Below are positions 33,618 through 42,386 of a DNA stretch of 64,000 nucleotides, piece after piece; the stretch's first letter is position 1, and the number at the start of each line of letters is the position of its first letter. A model generated the notes under the pieces. The model saw nothing but the letters and a program-made list of their open reading frames with translations, was not told the DNA's origin and made no database searches. Origin of the DNA: Mycobacterium sp. EPa45 (GTDB lineage Bacteria > Actinomycetota > Actinomycetes > Mycobacteriales > Mycobacteriaceae); contig NZ_CP011773.1 of the NCBI RefSeq assembly GCF_001021385.1, positions 4,526,001 to 4,590,000 on the forward strand. Reading direction: 5' to 3'. Made by a program: the position numbers and the translations under genes.

Positions 33618-34763
33618 ATGACTCTGACCCATAGCCAGGAGCGAGTCGCTCCCGCCGAACGCGTCGCGATCCGGTGCGTCGATTCCGATGTCCACCCGGT
33701 GCCCAAGCGAGGCGTGCTGCAGGAGTACATCCCTGAGCCGATACGTACCAAGTACTTCAGAAATCACCGGGTCGGCGAGACGATCTACTACGACTCGCCA
33801 GACTATGCGCACGCCTACGCGATGCGGGTCGACACCTTCCCCGACGACGGCGAGTTCGCCTGCAGCGACCCCGACATGGCGCTTCGGCAGGCCGTGATGG
33901 AGGCCGGCGCCGACGTCTGCATCCTCGAGCCCGCATTCGCACCGTGCCGCATCCCGGAGGCGACCGCGGCACTGGGCTACGCGCACAACACCTGGCAGAC
34001 CGAGCACTGGCTGGACAGCAGGACCAACTGGCACGAGCGCTGGCGCGGCTCGATCTGCGTCGCCATCGAGGACCCCGAAGGGGGGGCCCGCGAAATCGAG
34101 AAGTGGGGCGAGCACCCGTACATGGCGCAGGTGATGATCAAAGCCGAACCTCGCCCGTCGTGGGGTGACCCGAAATACGACCCGATCTGGGCGGCGGCGA
34201 CCAAAATCAACAAGCCGGTGAGCTGCCACCTGTCGCGGGGCTTCTACGAAACGCTGCCGATCCCCCCGGTGGGCTTCCCGAGCTACAACCACGACTTCAT
34301 GGTCAGCTACTCGCTGCTGGCCGCCAACCAGGTCATGAGCATGATCTTCGATGGGCTCTTCGACCGGTTCCCCACCCTGCGCATCGTGTTCGTCGAGCAC
34401 GCCTTCAGCTGGATCCTGCCGCTCATGTGGCGGATGGACGCCATCTACGAGGCCCGCAAGTCCTGGCTGGATATCAAGCGTAAGCCGAGCGAGTACGTCA
34501 AGGACCACATCAAGTGGACCACCCAGCCGCTGGACTACCCCGAGGACAAGACCGAGCTGCTGCGGGCCTTTGAGTGGATGGAATGCGAGAAAATTCTGCT
34601 GTTCTCCTCTGACTATCCGCACTGGACCTACGACGACCCGCGCTGGCTGGTCAAACACCTGCCGGAGCACGCGCGGGAAGCGGTGATGTTCCGCAACGGG
34701 ATCGAGACGTACGGGCTGCCGGATACCGTGCCGGCCCTCGAGGGTCAGACGCGGGTCTTCTGA
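33618..34763 (+). CDS. Amidohydrolase_2 family metal-dependent hydrolase or decarboxylase
   Basis: 381 residues, ATG with AAGGAG upstream. The metal-binding residues expected of the family are present: VDSDVHPVP near residue 21, SCHLSRG in the middle, FVEHAFSWILPLMWRMD, and FSSDYPHW near residue 331. Family members decarboxylate aromatic acids or hydrolyse C-N or C-C bonds in ring-cleavage products. It starts 23 bases after the degenerate paralogue at 32500, with which it may form a hetero-oligomer. A Rieske ferredoxin follows after three bases. Confidence 0.88.
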   Translation: MTLTHSQERVAPAERVAIRCVDSDVHPVPKRGVLQEYIPEPIRTKYFRNHRVGETIYYDSPDYAHAYAMRVDTFPDDGEFACSDPDMALRQAVMEAGADVCILEPAFAPCRIPEATAALGYAHNTWQTEHWLDSRTNWHERWRGSICVAIEDPEGGAREIEKWGEHPYMAQVMIKAEPRPSWGDPKYDPIWAAATKINKPVSCHLSRGFYETLPIPPVGFPSYNHDFMVSYSLLAANQVMSMIFDGLFDRFPTLRIVFVEHAFSWILPLMWRMDAIYEARKSWLDIKRKPSEYVKDHIKWTTQPLDYPEDKTELLRAFEWMECEKILLFSSDYPHWTYDDPRWLVKHLPEHAREAVMFRNGIETYGLPDTVPALEGQTRVF

Positions 34764-34766
34764 GCG

Positions 34767-35159
34767 ATGACTCAAGCCGACAAGCAGCCCCGCCTGGCGC
34801 AGGGCCGAGAGCACGTGGTCGCGACCGTTGACGAAATACCGCCCGGCACACACAAATTGGTGCCGATCGGCCGGCATGGCGTCGGGGTGTACAACGTCAA
34901 CGGCACGTTCTACGCCATCGCCAACTATTGCCCGCACGAGGGTGGACCGCTGTGCTCTGGGCGCCCCCGTGGGCGCAACATCGTCGACGAGAGCGTTCCC
35001 GGCGACGCGGTGATGGTGCGCGATCTGGAGTACATCTACTGTCCCTGGCACCAGTGGGGATTCGAGCTGGCGACCGGTACGACCGCGGTCAAGCCGGAGT
35101 GGAGTATCCGCACCTACCCGGTACGCGTGGTGGGCGACGACGTTCTCGTGATGGCATGA
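34767..35159 (+). CDS. Rieske [2Fe-2S] ferredoxin
   Basis: 130 residues. Cluster motifs are NYCPHEGGPLC (C-x-H near 54-56) and YCPWHQWGFEL (C-x2-H near 92-95). The domain fills the whole protein, so it is a stand-alone electron carrier, not an oxygenase subunit. Candidate partners in the window are the Rieske oxygenase at 52072 and the NuoF-like flavoprotein at 36615. It is placed between an amidohydrolase and a hydrolase and overlaps the hydrolase by four bases (ATGA). Confidence 0.92.
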   Translation: MTQADKQPRLAQGREHVVATVDEIPPGTHKLVPIGRHGVGVYNVNGTFYAIANYCPHEGGPLCSGRPRGRNIVDESVPGDAVMVRDLEYIYCPWHQWGFELATGTTAVKPEWSIRTYPVRVVGDDVLVMA

Positions 35160-36064
35160 GCACGCCGACGACCGCGGGTCCGCAGCTGCGTGACGGCGAG
35201 CAGGTCCTGGAGATCAACGGCGGCAACGTCGTATACGAGATCCTCGGCGAGACAGGTGATTTCATCGCCCTTACGCCGGGTGGCCGGTACAGCAAGGACA
35301 TCGAGGGCCTACGCCCGCTGGCCGAGGAACTGGTCAAAGGCGGCTACCGCGTGCTGCTGTGGGACCGGCCCAATTGCGGAAAATCCGACCTGCAGTTCTA
35401 CGGGCAGAGCGAATCCCACATGCGCGCCGAGACGTTGCACGGGTTGATCACCGGGCTGGGCGTCGGCCCGTGCATCATCGCCGGCGGCTCGGGCGGCGCC
35501 CGCGATTCGATCCTGACCACGATCCTGTACCCCGAGATCGTCACCAAGCTGGTGGCGTGGAACATCGTCGGTGGCGTGTACGGCAGCTTCGTGCTGGGCT
35601 CCTACTATCTGGTGCCGAGCATTCTCGCGGCGCGCGGTCTCGGCATCAAAGGCCTTCTGCACGTAGACGAGTGGAAGGAACGCATCGCCGAGAACCCGGC
35701 CAACAAGGACCGCATCCTGGCGCTGGACACCGACGAGTTCCTCCGGGTCATGCTGCGCTGGCTCAACGCGTTCGTCCCCAAGCCGGGTCAGGCGATCCCC
35801 GGGGTCGACGACGAGTACTTCGGCGACATCAAGGTGCCGACCCTCATCATCCGTGGCGGCGAGAACGACTGGGACCACCCCAAGCGCACCTCGCTCGAGG
35901 TGAACTGCCTCATCAAGGGCTCCACACTGATCGACCCGCCGTGGCCGGAGGACGCCTGGGAGCGCGCCGGTGAAGACCGGGCATCCGGAAAGGTCAAGCA
36001 CTTCAACATGTTCGACACCTGGGTGCAGGCGGCCCCGGCCATTCTGGACTTCCTGCGCCGATGA
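35156..36064 (+). CDS. Alpha/beta hydrolase
   Basis: 302 residues from the ATG at 35156. The nucleophile elbow is GGSGGAR with Ser near 112; an acid candidate is in RGGENDWDHP and the His in KVKHFNMF near 282. The HG oxyanion motif of many esterases is replaced by LTPGGRYSKD. DRPNCGKSD precedes the elbow, as in C-C bond hydrolases and epoxide hydrolase relatives. The exact reaction cannot be told; hydrolysis of a ring-cleavage or ester intermediate is consistent with the operon. Convergent with the small minus-strand gene ending at 36079. Confidence 0.85.
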   Translation: MSTPTTAGPQLRDGEQVLEINGGNVVYEILGETGDFIALTPGGRYSKDIEGLRPLAEELVKGGYRVLLWDRPNCGKSDLQFYGQSESHMRAETLHGLITGLGVGPCIIAGGSGGARDSILTTILYPEIVTKLVAWNIVGGVYGSFVLGSYYLVPSILAARGLGIKGLLHVDEWKERIAENPANKDRILALDTDEFLRVMLRWLNAFVPKPGQAIPGVDDEYFGDIKVPTLIIRGGENDWDHPKRTSLEVNCLIKGSTLIDPPWPEDAWERAGEDRASGKVKHFNMFDTWVQAAPAILDFLRR

Positions 36065-36078
36065 GCATCCGGTTGCAC

Positions 36079-36561
36079 TCAGACCAAGCGGATGTGGACC
36101 TCACAGTTGGTCGCGGCCTCCAGCGCGGTGTGCACCCGGCTCTCCGGGATGCGCGCCATGTCGGACTTGCTCAGCGTGACGTGCAGGATGTCGTAGCCGT
36201 CGTCACCCACGGTGCGGGCGATCTCGCCGCGCAGTCCGAAACCGGCCAGCACGCCGTGCGCATCCTCGTCGGTGCCGCGGCTGACGTAGGTGACGACACC
36301 GATCACCGGTTCGGTGCCGAACGCCTTGGCACACAGGGCGATTCCAGCGCGCTTGAGCTCGTCGGGATCGACGGTGGCGGTGTTGCTGATCAACAGCTCG
36401 GCTTCGCGGCGGCCGCGCGGCATCGCGGCCAGGTTGTTGTCGACCACGGTGACGCCGCTGTCATCGGCAAACGTGCGCAGCGCCGCCACGCCCTCGTTGA
36501 GCTGCGCAGGCGTCAGCTCACCGGACGGGTCGACATCGATACGCACAACCGCCGTTCTCAT
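36079..36561 (-). CDS. Conserved hypothetical protein, 160 aa
   Basis: From the ATG at 36561. Starts MRTAVVRIDVDPSGELTPAQ and continues NEGVAALRTFADDSGVTVVD; later PRGRREAELLISNTATVDPD, EPVIGVVTYVSRGTDEDAHG and a C-terminal THE-type helix ending NCEVHIRLV. Soluble, no signal, no cofactor motif that I recognise. It lies alone, divergent from the NuoF-like gene 53 bp away, and could be a regulator or assembly factor for that operon, but nothing in the sequence proves it. Confidence 0.7.
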   Translation of the reverse strand: MRTAVVRIDVDPSGELTPAQLNEGVAALRTFADDSGVTVVDNNLAAMPRGRREAELLISNTATVDPDELKRAGIALCAKAFGTEPVIGVVTYVSRGTDEDAHGVLAGFGLRGEIARTVGDDGYDILHVTLSKSDMARIPESRVHTALEAATNCEVHIRLV

Positions 36562-36614
36562 GGGCGTCAGCCTAGCGACCACGCGCCGGGTGCCCGAATC
36601 AGAAGAGGTGACCG

Positions 36615-37922
36615 ATGAATGCGACTGCCCCCGTGAGCACGGCCTTGACCGTCGCCAGTGCACCGGGCTTGACCCCCCGCTTGTTACGGCTGCCGGCGAC
36701 GGTGGAGAGCATGAGTGCCTATACGTCCTCCGGTGGCTACGAACTGCTGACCAACATCGAAGCACTGCTCGCCGAAGTGGAGAATTCCGGTCTGCTCGGC
36801 CGCGGCGGTGCCGCCTTCCCGCTGGCGATCAAGCTGCGCACGGTGCGCGCCGCGCACACCCGCGGCCATGAGACCGTGGTCCTGGCCAATGGCGAGGAGG
36901 GTGAGCCGGCCTCGGTGAAGGACCGCTGGCTGCTGCGGCATCGACCGCACCTGGTGCTCGACGGCGTGCGACTGGCCGCCCGGCTGGTCGGTGCGCAGCG
37001 GGCAATCGTCTACGTCTCCGACCTCGACGCCGCGCGCGCCGTCGATTCTGCGTTGAATGAGGTCGGCTTCGATATCCTTGGCGGCCTGCAGATTTCGATC
37101 GTCACTGTGGACGCCGGCTACGTCGCAGGTGAGGAAACCGCTGCGGTCCGGGCGGTCAACGGGGGACCTGCCAAGCCGACCGACAAACCGCCACGGCCCT
37201 TCCAGCACGGTGTCGCCGGACATCCCACGCTGGTGAGCAACGTCGAAACACTGGCGAATCTGCCCTACCTGCAGCGCAACGGAGCCGCCGCATTCCGCTC
37301 GGCCGGGACGCCGGCGTCGCCGGGCACCTTCCTGATGACCATCACCGGGGCAGGGCGCCCGCCGGCCCTCTACGAGATGCCACATGGCATGCCGTTCACG
37401 GATCTGCTTGCTTTACACAGTGTTTCGCCGGACTCGGTGCAGGGCGCGCTGATGGGCGGATACTTTGCGGGGCTGCTGAATCGCGACGTGCTCGACACCA
37501 CGCTGGACCATGAGACGTTTCGGGAGATGGGCTGCGGCCTGGGTTGCGGAGCCGTCGCGATCCTGACCGACGATTGCCCGGTGGCGGTGGCGGCGTCCGT
37601 GCTGGCGTATTTCGACCGGGAGAACGCCGGGCAGTGCGGGTCCTGCTTCAACGGCACGGCAGCAATGGCCGCCGCCGCCGGTGCGCTGCGCGATGGCGCG
37701 GCAACCGCCGAGGACGTCGCACGGCTGGAGCGGTGGTCGGTCGTGCTTCGCGGCCGGGGTGCCTGCGCCACCCTCGACGGGGCGGCCAATGTGGCGGCCA
37801 GCCTGCTCAAGCACTTCCCCGCGATCGTCGAACAGCATCTGGCCGGCGCCTGCGATCCGTGCGGGGCGGGTCGATTCAGCGCCCAGCGACCCTACGAGGT
37901 GGAGGCGGTGACGCAGCCATGA
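36615..37922 (+). CDS. NuoF-like FMN/NAD flavoprotein with altered iron-sulfur site
   Basis: 435 residues, ATG with GAGGTGACCG upstream. The complex I 51-kDa fold is clear: GLLGRGGAAFPLAIK (FMN), ANGEEGEPASVKDR, then AGYVAGEETAAVRAVNGGPA, HPTLVSNVETLANLPY. The C-terminal cluster domain is changed. QCGSCFNG keeps two Cys (near 341, 344) of the usual CxxCxxC, but the third is Gly; RGACAT keeps the fourth (near 384). Extra Cys pairs appear as MGCGLGCGA and CDPCGAG. No NuoE or NuoG is near. The next gene is a ferredoxin overlapping by four bases, so this is probably a stand-alone NADH:ferredoxin reductase feeding P450s. Confidence 0.87.
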   Translation: MNATAPVSTALTVASAPGLTPRLLRLPATVESMSAYTSSGGYELLTNIEALLAEVENSGLLGRGGAAFPLAIKLRTVRAAHTRGHETVVLANGEEGEPASVKDRWLLRHRPHLVLDGVRLAARLVGAQRAIVYVSDLDAARAVDSALNEVGFDILGGLQISIVTVDAGYVAGEETAAVRAVNGGPAKPTDKPPRPFQHGVAGHPTLVSNVETLANLPYLQRNGAAAFRSAGTPASPGTFLMTITGAGRPPALYEMPHGMPFTDLLALHSVSPDSVQGALMGGYFAGLLNRDVLDTTLDHETFREMGCGLGCGAVAILTDDCPVAVAASVLAYFDRENAGQCGSCFNGTAAMAAAAGALRDGAATAEDVARLERWSVVLRGRGACATLDGAANVAASLLKHFPAIVEQHLAGACDPCGAGRFSAQRPYEVEAVTQP

Positions 37923-38215
37923 GCGGCGAGATGCGAATTCGGCTGGACCGGACGCTCTGTGACGGTTTCGGCGTCTGTGCCAAACACGCTCCCAAGCACT
38001 TCTCGCTCGACGACTGGGGCTATGCGTCCCTGATCGGTGACGGCCGGGTGAGCGAGGCCGACCGTGACGATGTCCTGCGAGCACTGTTCGACTGCCCGGT
38101 GCACGCGATCATCGAGATGAGCGACAACGAATTCGACGGCGAGACCCGCCCGGTGACCACGCCGGCGACCGACGAATCGCCGGCCTTCGAGGCCCGCTGG
38201 GGCTTCGCCCAGTGA
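37919..38215 (+). CDS. Small P450-type ferredoxin (CxxFxxC) with C-terminal extension
   Basis: 98 residues from the ATG at 37919. Cluster motif CDGFGVC near 14-20 and Cys in DCPVHAI. The variable position is Phe, which cannot bind iron, so a [3Fe-4S] cluster is expected. After residue 67 there is a 30-residue tail not found in the two other ferredoxins of the window (PATDESPAFEARWGFAQ). It overlaps the NuoF-like gene (ATGA) and the aldolase gene (GTGA), so a reductase-ferredoxin pair is made together. Confidence 0.92.
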   Translation: MSGEMRIRLDRTLCDGFGVCAKHAPKHFSLDDWGYASLIGDGRVSEADRDDVLRALFDCPVHAIIEMSDNEFDGETRPVTTPATDESPAFEARWGFAQ

Positions 38216-39858
38216 CTCGCGCTCCGCTGCCCCAGGTCACCGAGGAGAACGAGTTCTTCTGGACCTCCGGCGCCGACGGCACCCTGCGCATCCAGGGCTG
38301 TCAGAGCTGCAGCTCGCTGATCCACCCGCCGCAGCCGGTGTGCCGGTACTGCGGAAGCCACGACCTCAAGGCCCGGCCGGTCAGCGGCACGGCGGTGCTG
38401 TCGGCGTTCACGGTCAACGCGAGGTTCAGCATTCCGGGCCTGCCTGCCCCTTACGTGGTGGCCCAGGTCGCGATCACCGAGGATCCGCGAGTTCGGTTGA
38501 CCACCAACATCATCGACGCCGACCCCGCCGATCTGGAGCTGGGTCAGCTCGTCGAGGTGGTGTTCGAAGAGAATGACGACGTCTATCTGCCACTGTTCCG
38601 TCCGGTGACACCCAAGCGGATCGGCGAGGAGCCGGCCGACGAGATCGCACCTCAGGACTTCGCTCGACACATCCGTCCGCCGCTGACCGCCGACAAGTTC
38701 GAGGAGCGTTCGGCGATCACCGGTATCGGCGCATCACGGCTCGGCCGCCGGTTGATGGTGAACCCGCTGTCGCTGACCATCGAGGCCTGCGAGGCCGCGG
38801 TGGCCGACGCCGGCCTGACCTTCGCCGACATCGACGGGTTGTCCACGTACCCGGGCCTCGACGTCGCCGGGATGGGTGAGGGCGGCGTGACGGCCTTGGA
38901 AGGCGCGCTGGGGTTGCGCCCCACCTGGATCAACGGCGGGATGGACACGTTCGGCCCGGGCGGCTCGGTCATCGCGGCCATGATGGCCGTCGCGACCGGA
39001 ATGGCGCGGCACGTGCTGTGCTTCCGCACGTTGTGGGAATCGACGTTCCAGGAGTTGCTCAAGCAGGGCAAGGCTGCGCCCCCCGGCGGCGCGCGTACCA
39101 GCAGCTGGCAGATGCCGTTCGGCGCGATATCGGCCGCACACACGTTGGCGCTCAACGCTCAACGCCACTTCGCCCGGTATGGCACCACCCGCGAAACGCT
39201 GGGCTGGATCGCGATCAACCAGCGGGCCAACGCCGCGCTCAATCCGACCGCCATCTACCGCGATCCGATGACGATGGAGGACTACCTGTCGGCACGACCG
39301 ATCACCACGCCGTTCGGGCTCTACGACTGCGACGTGCCCTGTGACGGCGCGGTCGCGGTGATCGTCTCGGCGGTGGAGGCAGCTCGCGATCTCCCGAAGA
39401 CGCCGGTGCTGTTCGAAGCGGTCGGCACCCAGATCGTGGAGCGCACCGACTGGGATCAGACGACGCTGACCCACGAACCACAGGTGCTGGGCCAGTCGGC
39501 ACACCTGTGGACACGAACCTCGTTGCGACCCAGCGATGTCGACGTTGCCGAGCTCTACGACGGGTTCACCTTCAACTGTTTGTCGTGGCTCGAGGCGCTG
39601 GGCTTCTGCGGCATCGGCGAGGCCAAGGACTTCCTCGACGGCGGCACCAATATCGCCCGGGACGGGCTGCTGCCGTTGAACACCCACGGCGGTCAGCTCT
39701 CGCACGGCCGCACCCACGGCATGGGCCTGATCCACGAGGCCGTCAGCCAGTTGCGGGGTGAGGCCGGAGACCGGCAGGTCAAGGATGCCAAGGTCGCCGT
39801 CGCCAGCAGCGGCGGACTGACGCCGAGCGGCGTGCTGCTGATGCGAGTCGACACATGA
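38212..39858 (+). CDS. DUF35 domain fused to a thiolase-like (Ltp-type) aldolase
   Basis: 548 residues, GTG start. Residues 1-140 are a DUF35 protein: zinc ribbon CQSC...CRYC near 30-46, then an OB-fold (GTAVLSAFTVNARFSIPGLP). Residues 165-548 are a lipid-transfer thiolase-like domain (ITGIGASRLGRRLMVNPLSL, TPFGLYDCDVPCDGAVAV, AELYDGFTFNCLSWLEALGF, NTHGGQLSHGRTHGMG). The thiolase nucleophile loop is INGGMDTFGPGG, with no Cys, so it cannot be a classical thiolase. In steroid degraders, Ltp2-type aldolases of this kind work with separate DUF35 partners to cleave side chains by retro-aldol reaction; here the two are one chain. Confidence 0.88.
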   Translation: MTRAPLPQVTEENEFFWTSGADGTLRIQGCQSCSSLIHPPQPVCRYCGSHDLKARPVSGTAVLSAFTVNARFSIPGLPAPYVVAQVAITEDPRVRLTTNIIDADPADLELGQLVEVVFEENDDVYLPLFRPVTPKRIGEEPADEIAPQDFARHIRPPLTADKFEERSAITGIGASRLGRRLMVNPLSLTIEACEAAVADAGLTFADIDGLSTYPGLDVAGMGEGGVTALEGALGLRPTWINGGMDTFGPGGSVIAAMMAVATGMARHVLCFRTLWESTFQELLKQGKAAPPGGARTSSWQMPFGAISAAHTLALNAQRHFARYGTTRETLGWIAINQRANAALNPTAIYRDPMTMEDYLSARPITTPFGLYDCDVPCDGAVAVIVSAVEAARDLPKTPVLFEAVGTQIVERTDWDQTTLTHEPQVLGQSAHLWTRTSLRPSDVDVAELYDGFTFNCLSWLEALGFCGIGEAKDFLDGGTNIARDGLLPLNTHGGQLSHGRTHGMGLIHEAVSQLRGEAGDRQVKDAKVAVASSGGLTPSGVLLMRVDT

Positions 39859-40724
39859 CAGTTCCCGTCCGCCGGGTCGTCCCCGTCGACGGGATCCCCA
39901 TGTCGGGTCTGTTCGTCGCAGCCGACGATCCGCAGGCAGTAATCATCGCCCTGCACGGTGGGGCGTCCTCCGCGGCGTATTTCGACTGCCCCGGCCATCC
40001 CGAGCTGTCCTTCCTGAGAGCCGCTGCCGCAGCGGGTTTCAGCGCGGTGGCTCTCGACCGGCCGGGTTACGGAGCCTCGGCGCCGTACTCCGATGCGATG
40101 TGGGAGCCGGAGCGTCGGGTCCAGCTGGCCTACGCCGCCGCCGATGCCATGCTCGGCAAGCGGCAACGTGGTGCCGGCCTGTTCATCCTCGCGCATTCCA
40201 ACGGTTGTGAACTCGCGCTCCGGATGGCCGTCACCGAGCGCGGACAAGACCTGTCCGGCCTCGAGCTGGCCGGCACCGGATTGCATCAATACCCCGCTGC
40301 CAGAGCCATTCTCAAACAGGCCACGCCAACTCACCGGCCCGCGGGTCTGCGCGAGCTGATCTGGGCGCCCGAAGATCTGTACCCGGCCGACGTCATCAAC
40401 GCCGTCGGATCCGCCGGCGCCCCACCGCAAGAGGCTGAGATCTCGACCAACTGGGCCGGACGTGATTTCGCGGCGCTCGCCGGGCATGTCACCGCCCCCG
40501 TCCGCTTCACCGCCGCCGAACACGAGCGGGTGTGGGATTCGACGCCCGAGGCCCTGGCTGATATCGCCGCGCTGTTCGCCAAGTCGCCGCGGGTGGAGAT
40601 ACACCACCAGAGCGGCGCCGGCCACAACCTGAGCCTGAGTGTGGCTGCCGCGCAGTATCACTCGAGCATTTTGTCTTTCGTTGAGCAATGCATCACCGAT
40701 GATGTGAACAGGGAGGCTGGCTAA
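39855..40724 (+). CDS. Alpha/beta hydrolase
   Basis: 289 residues, ATG overlapping the previous stop (ATGA). Features: IIALHGGASSAAYFD (oxyanion HG), ALDRPGYGASAPYS, nucleophile ILAHSNGCELAL with Ser near 115, and GAGHNLSL with His near 255. The elbow AHSNG departs slightly from GxSxG. Thioesterase, esterase or C-C hydrolase activity is possible. It lies between the DUF35-aldolase and two hydroxyacid dehydrogenases; release of a CoA or ester-bound product is a reasonable guess. The stop overlaps the next start as TAATG. Confidence 0.83.
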   Translation: MTVPVRRVVPVDGIPMSGLFVAADDPQAVIIALHGGASSAAYFDCPGHPELSFLRAAAAAGFSAVALDRPGYGASAPYSDAMWEPERRVQLAYAAADAMLGKRQRGAGLFILAHSNGCELALRMAVTERGQDLSGLELAGTGLHQYPAARAILKQATPTHRPAGLRELIWAPEDLYPADVINAVGSAGAPPQEAEISTNWAGRDFAALAGHVTAPVRFTAAEHERVWDSTPEALADIAALFAKSPRVEIHHQSGAGHNLSLSVAAAQYHSSILSFVEQCITDDVNREAG

Positions 40725-41542
40725 TGCGCGTCGGATTCATCGGGCTGGGCAGCCAGGGCGGCCCAATGGCCCGCCGGATCGTCGAGGGCGGCTACCCCCT
40801 CACACTGTGGGCGCGTCGCGAGGCGTCGGTGGAGCCGTTCGCCGACACCGCGGCAACCGTCGCTGCCTCACCGCGGGAACTGGCCGAGGGCAGCGACCTG
40901 GTCTGCCTGTGCGTGGTCGGCGATGCCGACGTACTCGAGGTGGCCACGGGCGAAGGCGGTGTGCTGTCCGGACTTCAACCGGGCGGCATCATCGCGGTGC
41001 ACGCCACGGTGCATCCGGACACCTGCCGACAGCTGGCCGAGCGAGCCGCCGCGCAGGGCGTTTCGGTGGTTGATGCGCCCGTCAGCGGCGGCGGTCCGGC
41101 CGCGGAGGAAGGAAAGCTGCTGGTGATGGTCGGCGGTGAGGACGCCGTCGTGGAAAGGGTCCGTCCGGTGTTCGCCACGTATGCCGACCCCATCGTGCAC
41201 TTGGGTGACGTCGGCTCCGGACAGGTCACCAAGCTGCTGAACAACCTGTTGTTCACGGCGAACATCGCGACCGCCAAGACCGCACTGGATCTCGGTGCGG
41301 CGCTGGGCGTCGCACCGGAAAACCTGTCCGAGGTCATCACCCGCGGGTCGGCCAACAGTTTCGCGCTGGGCAGCGTGGCGCGCTTCGGCGGCAACCTCGA
41401 CATCCTCAAGCAGGTTGCCGCGGGGCTGCTGCACAAGGACGTCAGCCTGATCGCGGGCATCGCGGAGAAGGCCGGCGCACAGCCCGGTGCGGTGCTCGAC
41501 GCCGCTGACGCGGCACTGAGGTTGATGGACAACCCACGGTGA
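40724..41542 (+). CDS. Beta-hydroxyacid dehydrogenase (3-hydroxyisobutyrate dehydrogenase family), first copy
   Basis: 272 residues. Rossmann start VGFIGLGSQGGPMARRIVEG, substrate motif VDAPVSGGGPAAEEG, and catalytic Lys in GQVTKLLNNLL near 170, all standard for the family. It oxidises a 3-hydroxy acid with NAD(P), often a branched one. A second member follows directly (GTGA overlap); the two share the overall layout but differ in many positions, so they are old tandem duplicates with possibly different substrates. Confidence 0.9.
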   Translation: MRVGFIGLGSQGGPMARRIVEGGYPLTLWARREASVEPFADTAATVAASPRELAEGSDLVCLCVVGDADVLEVATGEGGVLSGLQPGGIIAVHATVHPDTCRQLAERAAAQGVSVVDAPVSGGGPAAEEGKLLVMVGGEDAVVERVRPVFATYADPIVHLGDVGSGQVTKLLNNLLFTANIATAKTALDLGAALGVAPENLSEVITRGSANSFALGSVARFGGNLDILKQVAAGLLHKDVSLIAGIAEKAGAQPGAVLDAADAALRLMDNPR

Positions 41543-42354
41543 AAGTCGGCTTCATCGGCGTGGGCCGGATGGGCGCACCCATGGTGCGTCGGCTGGTCGA
41601 CGCTGGTCATGAAGTCACGGCACTGGGACGCACTGCCGAAAAGCTCTCCGCCGCAGCCGAACTAGGCGTCACCGCAATCGGGAGTCCGGCCGGGGTGGCC
41701 CGTGACGCCGAGGCGGTGGTGGTCTGCGTCTTCACCGATGAGCAGGTGCGTCAGATCGTCCTGACCGACGATCTGCTGGGCGCCATGCAGCCCGGCTCGG
41801 TGCTGATATTGCATACCACCGGAAACCCGCGCACCGCTGAAGCAATCGCCGCGAAAGCACGCGAACCAGGCATCAGCGTGCTCGACGCACCCGTGAGCGG
41901 TGGACCGCACGACATCGCGGCCGGAACGGTGACGGTGTTCGTCGGCGGCGACGATGATGCGGTGGAACGGGCGCGCCCGTTGCTGTCCAGCTATGCCGAC
42001 CCGGTGCTGCATGTCGGCCCGACCGGATCCGGTCAGCGGGTCAAGCTCGTCAACAACACGTTGTTCGCCGCGCAGATCGGGATCGTGGCCGAGGCCGTCG
42101 GCTTGGCCGGTCGCCTCGGTGTCGACGAGGCCACGCTGCTGAGCGCGCTGCTCCACGGCAGCGGAACCAGCCGGGCGCTGGACTCGATCGCCCGCGTCGG
42201 GTCGGTGGCCGGATTCCGCGGCGCCGTCGGCGAATTCATCGGCAAGGATGTGGCCGTCGCCCGTGCGACGGCGGCCGATCTGCACACCGACCTGGGGCTG
42301 CTCGCCGATGTCGTCGGCGCAGCCCTTCCGAGCGCGAAAGATCGGGTGATTTAG
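41539..42354 (+). CDS. Beta-hydroxyacid dehydrogenase (3-hydroxyisobutyrate dehydrogenase family), second copy
   Basis: 271 residues, GTG start at 41539. VGFIGVGRMGAPMVRRLVDA, VLDAPVSGGPHDIAAG and catalytic Lys in GQRVKLVNNTL near 169. Last gene of the six-gene overlapping run that begins with the NuoF-like protein at 36615. After it comes a 97-bp gap with a different type of inverted repeat and then a P450. Confidence 0.9.
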   Translation: MKVGFIGVGRMGAPMVRRLVDAGHEVTALGRTAEKLSAAAELGVTAIGSPAGVARDAEAVVVCVFTDEQVRQIVLTDDLLGAMQPGSVLILHTTGNPRTAEAIAAKAREPGISVLDAPVSGGPHDIAAGTVTVFVGGDDDAVERARPLLSSYADPVLHVGPTGSGQRVKLVNNTLFAAQIGIVAEAVGLAGRLGVDEATLLSALLHGSGTSRALDSIARVGSVAGFRGAVGEFIGKDVAVARATAADLHTDLGLLADVVGAALPSAKDRVI

Positions 42355-42386
42355 CTATTTTGCGCTCTCCCGCCCACCCCACTGTT

